Shown here piece after piece: positions 34,229 through 40,906 of a stretch of 40,906 nucleotides of DNA; the first letter of the stretch is position 1; every line of letters begins with the position of its first letter. Source of the DNA: an uncultured Lachnospiraceae bacterium (lineage in GTDB: Bacteria; Bacillota; Clostridia; Lachnospirales; Lachnospiraceae). The stretch spans positions 1 through 40,906 of the forward strand of contig CACZTL010000043.1 in assembly GCA_902784165.1 (NCBI GenBank), written 5' to 3'. The notes below the pieces were generated by a model that had not been told where the DNA came from, searched no databases, and worked only from the letters and a program-made list of their open reading frames with translations. The translations under genes were made by a program, and so were the position numbers.

Positions 34229-34327
34229 CTCGCTTAATTTTACTGAAATCGAACTCTGCATATAAACGTTTAATAATATGACCGATTGTAAAAACATAAA
34301 ACAAGCACATTAAGGAGGTACCGTAAC

Positions 34328-34663
34328 ATGTACACGACTTGCAAGAACCGTAAAAAAAGCCGTTTAGGACGAATTATATTTATGTTAACAGCTGCATTTG
34401 CCATAGTATCCGTAATAACTGCATCATTATTATTTACCGCAGGTACTACGGAAGGGAAAGAAGCTCTGACATATACAAAGTATTATTCAAGTATGACTGT
34501 GTCTGCTGATGATACATTGTGGGAGCTTGGTAAAAGATATTCCGGAGATCAGGAGTCCCAAAAGGAATACGCCGGCAACATAATGAAGCTTAATAATATG
34601 ACTGATGATACTTTATATGAAGGCATGAATATCGTATATTATTATTACGTTGCGAGTGAATAA
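34328..34663 (+). CDS. LysM-domain membrane protein, YneA-like SOS cell-division inhibitor
   Basis: 111 residues: a short basic N-terminus, one membrane helix (about 15-38) and a LysM domain from about residue 53 ('MTVSADDTLWELGKRYSG', 'NIMKLNNMTDDTLYEGMNIV'). AAGGAGGT lies eight bases ahead of the ATG. The layout, the divergent lexA and a LexA-box promoter all match yneA of Bacillus, which delays division during SOS by acting at the division site outside the membrane. The sequence match to YneA itself is only general, so the function is inferred mainly from organisation. Confidence 0.82.
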   Translation: MYTTCKNRKKSRLGRIIFMLTAAFAIVSVITASLLFTAGTTEGKEALTYTKYYSSMTVSADDTLWELGKRYSGDQESQKEYAGNIMKLNNMTDDTLYEGMNIVYYYYVASE

Positions 34664-34723
34664 TTAGTTTAAGATTAATATTTGAGTCGGTGAAGACTTC
34701 ATACGGCTCATTTTTTAATGTAA

Positions 34724-34774
34724 TCTAAAAAAATATGTCAAACAGGGACAGTCCCTTTTTGACACATTTTTAGA
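34724..34774. repeat. 51-bp single-core palindrome, terminator-like
   Basis: TCTAAAAAAATATGTCAAAC, GGGAC-A-GTCCC core, then TTTTTGACACATTTTTAGA. It lies after the YneA-like gene and before the tyrosine recombinase promoter, so it probably ends the yneA transcript. Confidence 0.9.
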
Positions 34775-34792
34775 TATATTTATTCGTTAAAC

Positions 34793-34821
34793 TTGAATTT
34801 ACCGAATAGATGTGTTATACT
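34793..34821 (+). promoter_or_regulatory. Promoter of the tyrosine recombinase gene
   Basis: TTGAAT (34793-34798), 17-base spacer, TATACT (34816-34821) with TGT extended -10. The recombinase has its own promoter and no LexA box is seen in it. Confidence 0.7.
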
Positions 34822-34854
34822 TTTACTATCTTAAATAAGGAGAATAACTGTATT

Positions 34855-35916
34855 ATGGCTGAAACAACCGGCTCTACATACTCTCGCGAAGAAGAGATTA
34901 AAAACGCATTCAAGCTAAATCAACTACTTGATGCATTACCGAGATTTACCGTTGATTATTTTAACAGTCTTGAGTTTACAAAACAACCCCGTACAAAGAT
35001 CGCTTACGCAAAGGATATAAAGGTTTTTTTTGAATATATCACCGGTGACGGAGGGACTTTGTCCGGCACACCGATAAGAGAAATTTCTATAGATGATTTT
35101 GATAAGATCACGGGCGATGATATATCTGACTATCTTCGTCACTGCAAAGCATATAAAAAGAACGGGACTATCAAAACTAACGGTGAACGCGCCATAAAGC
35201 GCAAGCTCTGCTCTCTCAGGGTTTTTTTCGGATATTATTACAGGAAAGGTAAGATCACATCCGATCCTTCGGTAATGGTTGATATGCCACAGATTCACGA
35301 TAAAGCCATTATACGTATGGAGCCTAATGAGGTTGCCGAGTTTCTGGATAATGTTGAATCGGGAAACAAGCTCACCAAAGCTCAGCTGCGCTTTCATAAC
35401 AAGCTTAAAGTCCGGGATCTTGCACTGCTCACTCTTATGCTCGGTACTGGTATCCGTGTGTCTGAGTGTGTCGGCCTTGATATAAATGATGTTGATTTTG
35501 ATAATGCACGTATACGCGTTATCAGAAAAGGCGGATCTGAAAGCTTTGTATATTTCGGTGATGAAGTCGAGGACGCTCTTAAGGAATATATGATCGAAAG
35601 AAAGCATATTAAAACTCTTGAGCAAAATGAGCCTGCTTTGTTTATTTCTTCACAAGGAAAAAGGCTTGGCGTTAGATCAGTTGAAAAGCTCGTAAAAAAA
35701 TATGCTTCTACGGTTACATCTGTGAAGCATATTACACCGCATAAGCTAAGAAGCACCTACGGTACCAATCTTTATCAGGAAAGCCATGATATTTACCTTG
35801 TAGCCGATGTTCTCGGTCACAAGGACGTTAATACTACCAGACGCCACTATGCGGATCAGGCTGAAGAAAACAAGCGCAGAGCCAGAAATATAGTCAGACT
35901 TCGTACCGATGAATAA
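34855..35916 (+). CDS. Tyrosine recombinase (Xer-like)
   Basis: 353-residue phage-integrase-family recombinase with an N-terminal SAM-like DNA-binding domain ('TVDYFNSLEFTKQPRTKIAY') and a C-terminal catalytic domain. Arg is in 'MLGTGIRVSECVGLD' (about 200), HxxR in 'ITPHKLRSTYG' (about 295-298), then His in 'VLGHKDVNTTRRHYAD' (about 320) and the Tyr nucleophile near 331. ATG at 34855 is 13 bases after AAGGAG, rather far. It is larger than XerC/XerD (about 300) but smaller than many integrases. No att sites or phage genes lie nearby, so a housekeeping resolution role is more likely than an active element. Confidence 0.88.
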   Translation: MAETTGSTYSREEEIKNAFKLNQLLDALPRFTVDYFNSLEFTKQPRTKIAYAKDIKVFFEYITGDGGTLSGTPIREISIDDFDKITGDDISDYLRHCKAYKKNGTIKTNGERAIKRKLCSLRVFFGYYYRKGKITSDPSVMVDMPQIHDKAIIRMEPNEVAEFLDNVESGNKLTKAQLRFHNKLKVRDLALLTLMLGTGIRVSECVGLDINDVDFDNARIRVIRKGGSESFVYFGDEVEDALKEYMIERKHIKTLEQNEPALFISSQGKRLGVRSVEKLVKKYASTVTSVKHITPHKLRSTYGTNLYQESHDIYLVADVLGHKDVNTTRRHYADQAEENKRRARNIVRLRTDE

Positions 35917-35996
35917 AAAAAGTGTGTCAAACGGGGACAGTCCCTTTGTGTCAGTTCTGACACAAAGGGACTGTCCCCATCTTGACACATTTTTTT
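35915..35996. repeat. 82-bp double-core palindrome filling a convergent gap
   Basis: Arms of 40 bases around a TT centre (35955-35956): seven A, GTGTGTCAAACGGGGACAG and the mirrored arm with GATGGGGAC, plus one offset base. Both stop codons (35914-35916 and 35995-35997) overlap the ends. It separates the converging recombinase and DEAD helicase genes. Confidence 0.95.
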
Positions 35997-37656
35997 ATTT
36001 ATTCTTACGCGGCATAGATATCTCCACATTCAATCTTCTGCCGTTAACCAGGGCTCCGTTCATGTTTACTAAAACTGATTCTGAAACGCTTCTGTCCACC
36101 TCTACAAATGAGAACTTTTCCATTATATCGATATCATAGATTTGTCCATCGGAAGCTCCGCTTTGTATAAGCAGCTTCTTAAGGTGTCCGGGGCTGACCC
36201 TGTCCATACGACCGCAGTTAACAAACATACGCACAGAGCCGGCAGGAGACGCTTTACGCTTAGCTTTAGCTCCGCGGTCACTGCGCCCCTTGCCTTTCCC
36301 AAAGCTTTCAATCTCTTCAAGATCCTCTGTACCGCTCTCTCTGCAAAGGAAGGCTGCGGCTATATCAAGAATCGTGAAATCGTCGTCTGCTTCATCTATA
36401 AACTGCTGTATAGCTTCGGCATAAGGATTAAGATTGGTATGAGTGATAAGATCGGTAATGCCTGCCATGGTTTGGCGTATACGTACATTAGTGATCTCAG
36501 CAACATTAGGCACTGTTGTAAATTTAATGCGCGCCTTAGTATAGCGCATTATTTCATGAAGCCTGTACATCTCGCGACGTGACACAAGAGAATAAGAAAC
36601 ACCCTCTCTGTTAGCTCTTCCCGTACGCCCTATCCTGTGCACATAGTATTCCATATCCTCAGGAAGATCATAATTAAAAACAGCATCGACATCTCTTATA
36701 TCAATACCACGCGCGGCTACATCCGTGGATATAAGAATCTCCACTCTTCCGCTTTTAAAAGCATTCATTACTCTGTCACGCTGCGACTGCTTCATATCTC
36801 CGTGCAGTCCCATAGCGTTATAGCCTCTGGCCGTCATCTCATGCGCAAGCTCGTCTGTTTTTCTTTTTGTATTGCAAAAAACCATAGACAGCTTAAAGTC
36901 ATTAACATCTATAAGTCTTGCAAGGACATCGGTTTTCCTGTCCTGGGTAACTTCAAGATAGAACTGCTTTACGGATTTAACAGTGATCTCACTTTTAGTA
37001 ACACGTATCTTTTCGGGCTTATTCAAATATCTGCCCGAGATATTAATTATTTCTCTGGGCATCGTAGCGCTGAAAAGAACGGTTTGCCTTTCCTCCGGAA
37101 CCGACTTTAATATCTCATCGATATCCTCTGCAAATCCCATATCAAGCATAACATCAGCTTCATCAAGAACGAGCCTTTCAAGATGATCGAGTCTTACCGT
37201 GCGCCGCCTCATATGATCCATGAGACGCCCTGGAGTTGCCACTACTATCTGCGGCTTTTTCTTTAAGGCAAGTATCTGCCTGTCTATACTTTGTCCGCCG
37301 TAAATGGCTATAACCCTTATGCCCTTTTTATACTTTGTGAGACGTAAAAGCTCATTTGCCGTCTGAACAACAAGCTCTCTTGTAGGGCATAATATAAGTG
37401 AGCTTACAGATCTCTGTGACGGATCTGTTTTTTCTATTACAGGTATACCGAAGGAAGCTGTCTTCCCCGTTCCGGTAGGAGCCTGGGCAAGGATATCGTG
37501 CCCCTCAAGCATTACGGGAATCGAACAGCCCTGTACGGGAGTTGCTTCAACAAATTCCATATCCGCAAGAGCGCGTCTCATTTCTCCTGACAGCTCAAGC
37601 TCATCAAAAAGGACTGTTTTTTCTGTTTTTTGTGTATTTTCTTTAGCTGCACTCAT
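35995..37656 (-). CDS. DEAD-box RNA helicase with DbpA-type RNA-binding domain
   Basis: 553-residue ATP-dependent RNA helicase. Q motif/motif I 'QAPTGTGKTASFG', motif II 'VLDEADVMLDMGF', motif III 'LFSATMP' and motif VI 'HRIGRTGRANREG' are intact. The C-terminal domain (about 470-550, 'VRMFVNCGRMDRVSPGHLKK' then 'FSFVEVDRSVSESVLVNMNG') is the DbpA RRM-like fold found in CsdA/DbpA helicases involved in ribosome assembly or cold growth. It starts two bases after the rpoZ stop, so it is translationally coupled to rpoZ. Confidence 0.94.
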   Translation of the reverse strand: MSAAKENTQKTEKTVLFDELELSGEMRRALADMEFVEATPVQGCSIPVMLEGHDILAQAPTGTGKTASFGIPVIEKTDPSQRSVSSLILCPTRELVVQTANELLRLTKYKKGIRVIAIYGGQSIDRQILALKKKPQIVVATPGRLMDHMRRRTVRLDHLERLVLDEADVMLDMGFAEDIDEILKSVPEERQTVLFSATMPREIINISGRYLNKPEKIRVTKSEITVKSVKQFYLEVTQDRKTDVLARLIDVNDFKLSMVFCNTKRKTDELAHEMTARGYNAMGLHGDMKQSQRDRVMNAFKSGRVEILISTDVAARGIDIRDVDAVFNYDLPEDMEYYVHRIGRTGRANREGVSYSLVSRREMYRLHEIMRYTKARIKFTTVPNVAEITNVRIRQTMAGITDLITHTNLNPYAEAIQQFIDEADDDFTILDIAAAFLCRESGTEDLEEIESFGKGKGRSDRGAKAKRKASPAGSVRMFVNCGRMDRVSPGHLKKLLIQSGASDGQIYDIDIMEKFSFVEVDRSVSESVLVNMNGALVNGRRLNVEISMPRKNK

Positions 37657-37658
37657 TA

Positions 37659-38279
37659 TCAGTCATCTTCCTTGTCTTCATCGTCATCATCATCATCAGA
37701 ATCATCTTCATCAGAGTCGTCATCATCAGAATCCTCATCGTCAGAGTCGTCTATATCAGAATCCTCACCGTTTGCTTCCTCATCGCCTGATTCCGCTTCA
37801 CCGGCATCGTCAGATTCTTCTTTCTCAGGTTCAGAAACTTCATTTTCTTTAGTTGCTTCTGTCTCCTGCCCTGTCTCGGCACTTTCATCATCATTATTTT
37901 CGGAAAGGTCTTCAGAAGCCTCATCCTTGTTGGCAAGAACCTCTTCAGTCTCAGCTCTTTCGGAGATCTTCACCTTCCCGGTATATAGCTCCTCAATTGC
38001 AATAGATAAAGGCTTCATATCATCAGTGTTACCTTCGATGAGCGGATTCCCCTTCTTCATGGTAAGATGCTGTGAGTCGGATATAACCGGTTCGGTACGG
38101 GCATCATTTTTTATCTGCTTTTCAATCTTATCAACGATCGATCTGGCATCAATAATCTGCTTAGCCCTGTCAGCCGTAGCCTTAACGATAGAATAACGGC
38201 TCTGCACTATAGGCGTGTCGCCCTCCTCCACGTCCTTGTTGATTCTTTCCATTAATTCAGTATAAGACGGATGTAACAT
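37659..38279 (-). CDS. rpoZ: RNA polymerase omega subunit with long acidic tail
   Basis: 206 residues, about twice the usual omega length. Residues 1 to about 105 are omega: 'SRYSIVKATADRAKQIID' near 27-44 and 'MKPLSIAIEELYTGKVKI' near 88-105. The rest is a tail that is over half Asp/Glu/Ser, ending with 'DDSDEDDSDDDDDDEDKEDD'. The DNA is repetitive (37676-37760 on the plus strand, many TCATCATCA runs), so slippage may vary its length. It lies between gmk and the DEAD helicase. AAAGGAG precedes the ATG. The core call is firm; the role of the tail is unknown. Confidence 0.92.
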   Translation of the reverse strand: MLHPSYTELMERINKDVEEGDTPIVQSRYSIVKATADRAKQIIDARSIVDKIEKQIKNDARTEPVISDSQHLTMKKGNPLIEGNTDDMKPLSIAIEELYTGKVKISERAETEEVLANKDEASEDLSENNDDESAETGQETEATKENEVSEPEKEESDDAGEAESGDEEANGEDSDIDDSDDEDSDDDDSDEDDSDDDDDDEDKEDD

Positions 38280-38300
38280 TTATCTAACTCCTTTCATATA

Positions 38301-38930
38301 TCAGGCAAATGTGCCTTTAAGTTCTTTTTCTATATTATCGATAAACACGGTGTTTCTCTTAGTGTTAAGTTTTTCTGCGCTGACTATGGTATCTATCTCC
38401 TTGCAGCATTTATCAAGGTCATCATTTATGACAAGATAATCGTATTTATAGGCAAACTCCACCTCTACTACCGCCCTGTAAAGACGTTCCTTTACAACGC
38501 TGTCGCTCTCAGAGCCACGACCTTTGAGCCGCCTTTCAAGCTCGGGAACATCAGGCGGAAGAAGGAAAATGAGTACGCAATCCGGGTAAAGCTTTTTGAC
38601 GTCAAGCGCGCCCTGGATCTCTATCTCAAGGATAACATTTTTCCCTTCATCGAGCTTGTCCTCAACAAACTTACGCGGCGTGCCGTAGTAATTCTTAACG
38701 TAACAGGCGTGTTCTATGAGCTCGTTGTTTTCTATCATAAGCTCGAACTCTTCTGTTGTTTTAAAGAAATAATCAACACCGTCGCGCTCACCTTCTCTGG
38801 GGTCTCTCGTGGTCGCGGAAACAGAAACGGCGTATGAATCATCGAAATCTGTTAAAAGCTTATTTACTACCGTTCCCTTTCCGGTCCCCGAAAAGCCTGA
38901 AATGATCAAAAGAAGCCCTTTATCAGTCAT
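38301..38930 (-). CDS. gmk: Guanylate kinase
   Basis: 209-residue enzyme phosphorylating GMP to GDP. P-loop 'ISGFSGTGKGTVVNKLL', 'SVSATTRDPREGERDGVDYF' (GMP site), 'YYGTPRKFVEDKL' and 'VILEIEIQGALDVKKLYPD' are standard. ATG at 38930 follows AGGAG. Longer frames lack a ribosome binding site. It leads the gmk-rpoZ-helicase unit from the promoter at 38970-38998. Confidence 0.96.
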   Translation of the reverse strand: MTDKGLLLIISGFSGTGKGTVVNKLLTDFDDSYAVSVSATTRDPREGERDGVDYFFKTTEEFELMIENNELIEHACYVKNYYGTPRKFVEDKLDEGKNVILEIEIQGALDVKKLYPDCVLIFLLPPDVPELERRLKGRGSESDSVVKERLYRAVVEVEFAYKYDYLVINDDLDKCCKEIDTIVSAEKLNTKRNTVFIDNIEKELKGTFA

Positions 38931-38969
38931 AGAAAATCTCCTGTAAATCATTAAAGAAAATATCGTCAT

Positions 38970-38998
38970 ATTATAACAAATAATTAAAGAAAACTCAA
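38970..38998 (-). promoter_or_regulatory. gmk promoter
   Basis: On the minus strand, TTGAGT (plus 38993-38998), a 17-base spacer and TATAAT (38970-38975). Confidence 0.75.
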
Positions 38999-39057
38999 CA
39001 TTTTTAAATTCTAAACTCAAAAAAACCCCCGTTAAGTTACTATTCAGCGATCATTAT

Positions 39058-39225
39058 AGTGTGTCAAGATGGGTACAGTCACTTTGTCGATCTTTCAATT
39101 TTTTTTACATATATTACAACATAAAAAGTAATCAACCAACATTTTTAAGGACGTAATAATGTTAATTTCTACATTTTTAAGGATATTCCTGACGCAAAGG
39201 GACTGCCCCCGTTTTGACGCACTTT
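39058..39225. repeat. Split double-core palindrome with a 100-bp insert
   Basis: Left arm 39058-39089 (AGTGTGTCAAGATGGGTACAG, then TCACTTTGTC) and right arm 39190-39225 (TGACGCAAAGGGACTGCCCCC, then GTTTTGACGCACTTT) are eroded halves of the long palindrome in correct inverted orientation. The 100 bases between (39090-39189) are AT-rich and hold two copies of ACATTTTTAAGGA (39139-39151 and 39171-39183). Confidence 0.82.
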
Positions 39226-39227
39226 GG

Positions 39228-39371
39228 ACTTAACGCTAAATAGTAAGCTCATCTGTTAATTCCTATGCTCTCCCCAACCGAAATGTACAAACTACTCTAC
39301 CGGTACTATACATAAGAGGATGTGCGGATTATTTAACACATCCACATCTGTATCAGCGGATGTATAATCTG
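39228..39371. other. Non-coding stretch after the ATPase gene
   Basis: There is no coding sequence here. One clear inverted repeat, GGATGTG/CACATCC (39318-39343), lies just past the 3' end of the minus-strand ATPase gene. It lacks a T-tract, so it is a weak terminator candidate. Confidence 0.5.
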
Positions 39372-40700
39372 TTAAAGCGTAAGAACCGGTAAATCTGCAT
39401 CATCTCTGAAAAAATCACACATATATACAGGCATGTAAATATATTTATCCACTACATTGATGTCACAGTTAGCTAATATATAGGCACATTCTACTTCATA
39501 CTCCGGGTTTGAGACCACCTTGCTGATTGCCGAATGGATTGTATAATCCTTGCCGCTCTTCACCTCAACAGGCACAACATGAAAATTTTCTTCAATAAGA
39601 AAATCAAGTTCCCCAATACTTCTGCTGCTATAATACGAATCAAACCCATGACAATAAAGCGCTTGGGCAACTGCATTTTCATATACTCCACCTAAATTAA
39701 CTTTATCGTCTCCGGCAAGAATACTCGCCTTCATGCTCCTTCCGTACTGACATGTAAGTAATCCGACATCTGATAAATACAATTTGAAGAAAGAGCTTTT
39801 TTTGTTTTGCTTAAGAGATACTCTCGGCTCTGTTGCGTTATATGTCGTAATCGTCACTCCGGCCGCACTTAACCAAAGAAAGCTGCTTTCTACACGTTCA
39901 AACTTTAATCCCTTCTTTATATCTGCAAAACTAAATCGTTTATTCTGTTTAAGAAGTTCGGACGGCACTAAATCATAAACAGAAATAAGCTTTAGCTTTT
40001 TCTCTTTTGCCTCGTACTTGGTAAAATCTTTCTTATAAAGCTCTATAATATTACTTTGAATCTCTGTAACTACGGAAATATTCCCCGTTTGAATATATTC
40101 CCTTACAGCATCCGGCATGCCTCCTACTACAAGAAATCTGCGAAAATGTTCCATCATTTTCGAATTAATAACATCACCAACAGCTTTTTTTTCAGCAAAG
40201 CATTTTTTAAGATAAAAAATGGTTTCGTCCGTTACTTTTGAAGCTCTTAAAAACTCCTCAAAATCAAGAGGAAACATTTTAATTTCATGAATATAACCTA
40301 CGGGAGCAGATCGTAAATTTTGCAGCTCGATTCCGAGAAGAGAACCGCTGAGAACAAATTTAAATCTTCCGTCATCTACCCAGAATTTAATGCGCGTAAC
40401 GATATCTGCGGATTCTTGAACTTCATCTATAAAGATAATTGATTTATGGGGCTTAAATATATAATTCGTAACAGCAGATATATTAATAACCAAGTCATCA
40501 ACGCTTTGTGATTTTTCGATAAGAGGTATTATTTCAGGATTCTCTATCAGGTTAATCTCCAGGAAATCAGCTGAGCTGTCATGCAAACATTGCCTTATAG
40601 TATATGTTTTACCAACCTGTCGTGCTCCGCTTATAAGAAGCGCTTTATTTGAACCGTCAATCCAGGCTTTTATTCTTTTTTCAATTTTTCTTCTGATCAT
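39372..40700 (-). CDS. AAA-family ATPase with DUF4143 C-terminal domain
   Basis: 442-residue ATPase of the widespread AAA_14/DUF4143 family. Walker A 'SGARQVGKTYTI' is near residue 23, Walker B 'SIIFIDEVQES' near 88 and an arginine-type 'VLSGSLLGI' follows. The C-terminal DUF4143 part ends with 'SRSIGELDFLIEENF' and 'VVPVEVKSGKD', a pattern like the PD-(D/E)XK nuclease fold, whose Asp/Glu/Lys are present. ATG at 40700 follows AAGGAGG; the longer open frame runs through repeats. Such proteins occur in many variable copies per genome, and their role is unknown. The promoter has three spaced repeats upstream. Confidence 0.88.
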   Translation of the reverse strand: MIRRKIEKRIKAWIDGSNKALLISGARQVGKTYTIRQCLHDSSADFLEINLIENPEIIPLIEKSQSVDDLVINISAVTNYIFKPHKSIIFIDEVQESADIVTRIKFWVDDGRFKFVLSGSLLGIELQNLRSAPVGYIHEIKMFPLDFEEFLRASKVTDETIFYLKKCFAEKKAVGDVINSKMMEHFRRFLVVGGMPDAVREYIQTGNISVVTEIQSNIIELYKKDFTKYEAKEKKLKLISVYDLVPSELLKQNKRFSFADIKKGLKFERVESSFLWLSAAGVTITTYNATEPRVSLKQNKKSSFFKLYLSDVGLLTCQYGRSMKASILAGDDKVNLGGVYENAVAQALYCHGFDSYYSSRSIGELDFLIEENFHVVPVEVKSGKDYTIHSAISKVVSNPEYEVECAYILANCDINVVDKYIYMPVYMCDFFRDDADLPVLTL

Positions 40701-40720
40701 GGCGCAAACCTCCTTAATGC

Positions 40721-40749
40721 ATAGTAAAACAATAACGCCACTTTTGCAA
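40721..40749 (-). promoter_or_regulatory. Promoter of the ATPase gene
   Basis: On the minus strand, TTGCAA (plus 40744-40749), a 17-base spacer and TACTAT (40721-40726). The -35 overlaps the end of the first GCCACTTTTG box. Confidence 0.6.
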
Positions 40750-40810
40750 GAAAAACACAGAAGCTTTTGCCACTTTTGCACTCTTAATTGAATGACTTTC
40801 GCCACTTTTG
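40737..40810. repeat. Three GCCACTTTTG boxes spaced exactly 32 bp
   Basis: GCCACTTTTG occurs at 40737-40746, 40769-40778 and 40801-40810. The first two are followed by CA and the third by TT. The 32-bp period is three helical turns, putting all boxes on one face of the DNA. The first overlaps the -35 of the ATPase promoter. This looks like an operator array. Confidence 0.85.
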
Positions 40811-40820
40811 TTAGGTGAGA

Positions 40821-40864
40821 GGGGGACGCTGCTTCTGAGACAGGGGGACGCTGCTTCTGTCTTT
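40821..40864. repeat. Tandem 22-bp repeat related to the GTCCCC repeat group
   Basis: GGGGGACGCTGCTTCTG occurs at 40821-40837 and 40843-40859 (period 22). On the minus strand this reads AGACAGAAGCAGCGTCCCCC, with GACAG/CTGTC able to pair. It resembles the AGAACCGTCCCC variant of the family. Confidence 0.75.
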
Positions 40865-40906
40865 GGAACAGAACCATTCAAAATTGAAGAAATATACAAA
40901 ACTATC

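Noticed and set aside
34855..35916. Prophage or integrative element around the tyrosine recombinase
   Set aside because: No att-like direct repeats, excisionase, phage or conjugation genes nearby; flanking genes are housekeeping and in conserved order.
37630..38196. Long Ser-rich open frame on the plus strand opposite rpoZ
   Set aside because: It is the antisense of the acidic Asp/Glu/Ser tail, where GAT/GAA/TCA-type repeats read as Ser codons. There is no ribosome binding site.
1557..39225. CRISPR-like reading of the repeated sequence
   Set aside because: Copies are kilobases apart, in both orientations and individually palindromic, with no regularly spaced spacers and no cas genes.

Overview
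The window looks like chromosomal DNA of a low-to-moderate GC Firmicute, most likely class Clostridia and plausibly Lachnospiraceae-like. This is inferred from gene content and order: era-recO, prp-obgE-yhbY-nadD-yqeK-rsfS, lexA divergent from a LysM gene, gmk-rpoZ, RNase Y, an AroE-AroK fusion, and secreted proteins with TGD-type C-terminal anchors. AAGGAGG-like ribosome binding sites and TTGACA/TATAAT-type promoters fit. No tRNA, rRNA, CRISPR array, insertion sequence or prophage was recognised.

Layout: 1-3147 carries a zinc-type ABC importer (znuA cut by the window edge, znuC, znuB) and a lipoprotein. 3148-6182 holds a surface-protein remnant and a large surface GH3 enzyme on the minus strand. 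6373-12151 has recQ, a condensation-domain-like acyltransferase, two lipoproteins, a tiny membrane protein and a second surface-anchor remnant. 12420-18010 has a secreted papain-like protease, a Nudix hydrolase, era, recO and rarA. 18068-19479 is pyrBI on the minus strand. 19639-28353 runs trpS, nrdR, yqeG, aroE-aroK, aroQ, recX, rny, an aminotransferase and proC. 28429-29457 is a DAHP synthase on the minus strand. 29657-33250 is the ribosome-assembly/NAD operon. 33329-35916 is the SOS locus: lexA, a YneA-like LysM protein and a tyrosine recombinase. 35995-38930 is gmk-rpoZ-DEAD helicase on the minus strand. 39372-40700 is a DUF4143-type ATPase.

The most distinctive feature is a family of intergenic palindromes built on TGTGTCAAA...GGGACWGTCCC...TTTGACACA. 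About seventeen intact, partial or decayed copies sit in the gaps between genes, almost none inside a gene. Short copies (35-50 bp) carry one GGGAC/GTCCC core. Long copies (76-82 bp) carry two inverted cores. The three intact long copies fill convergent gaps almost exactly, with arms running into the stop codons of both neighbours, so they probably act as bidirectional terminators. One of them (28355-28430) is a perfect 76-bp palindrome with no spacer. The family resembles REP-type repeats mobilised by Y1 (RAYT) transposases, but no such transposase is in the window.

Other points worth attention are an omega subunit with a very long acidic tail, a LexA-box promoter with an inverted repeat and leader hairpins ahead of the YneA-like gene, three 10-bp boxes spaced exactly 32 bp apart over the promoter of the ATPase gene, and two orphan C-terminal surface anchors lying beside palindromes.
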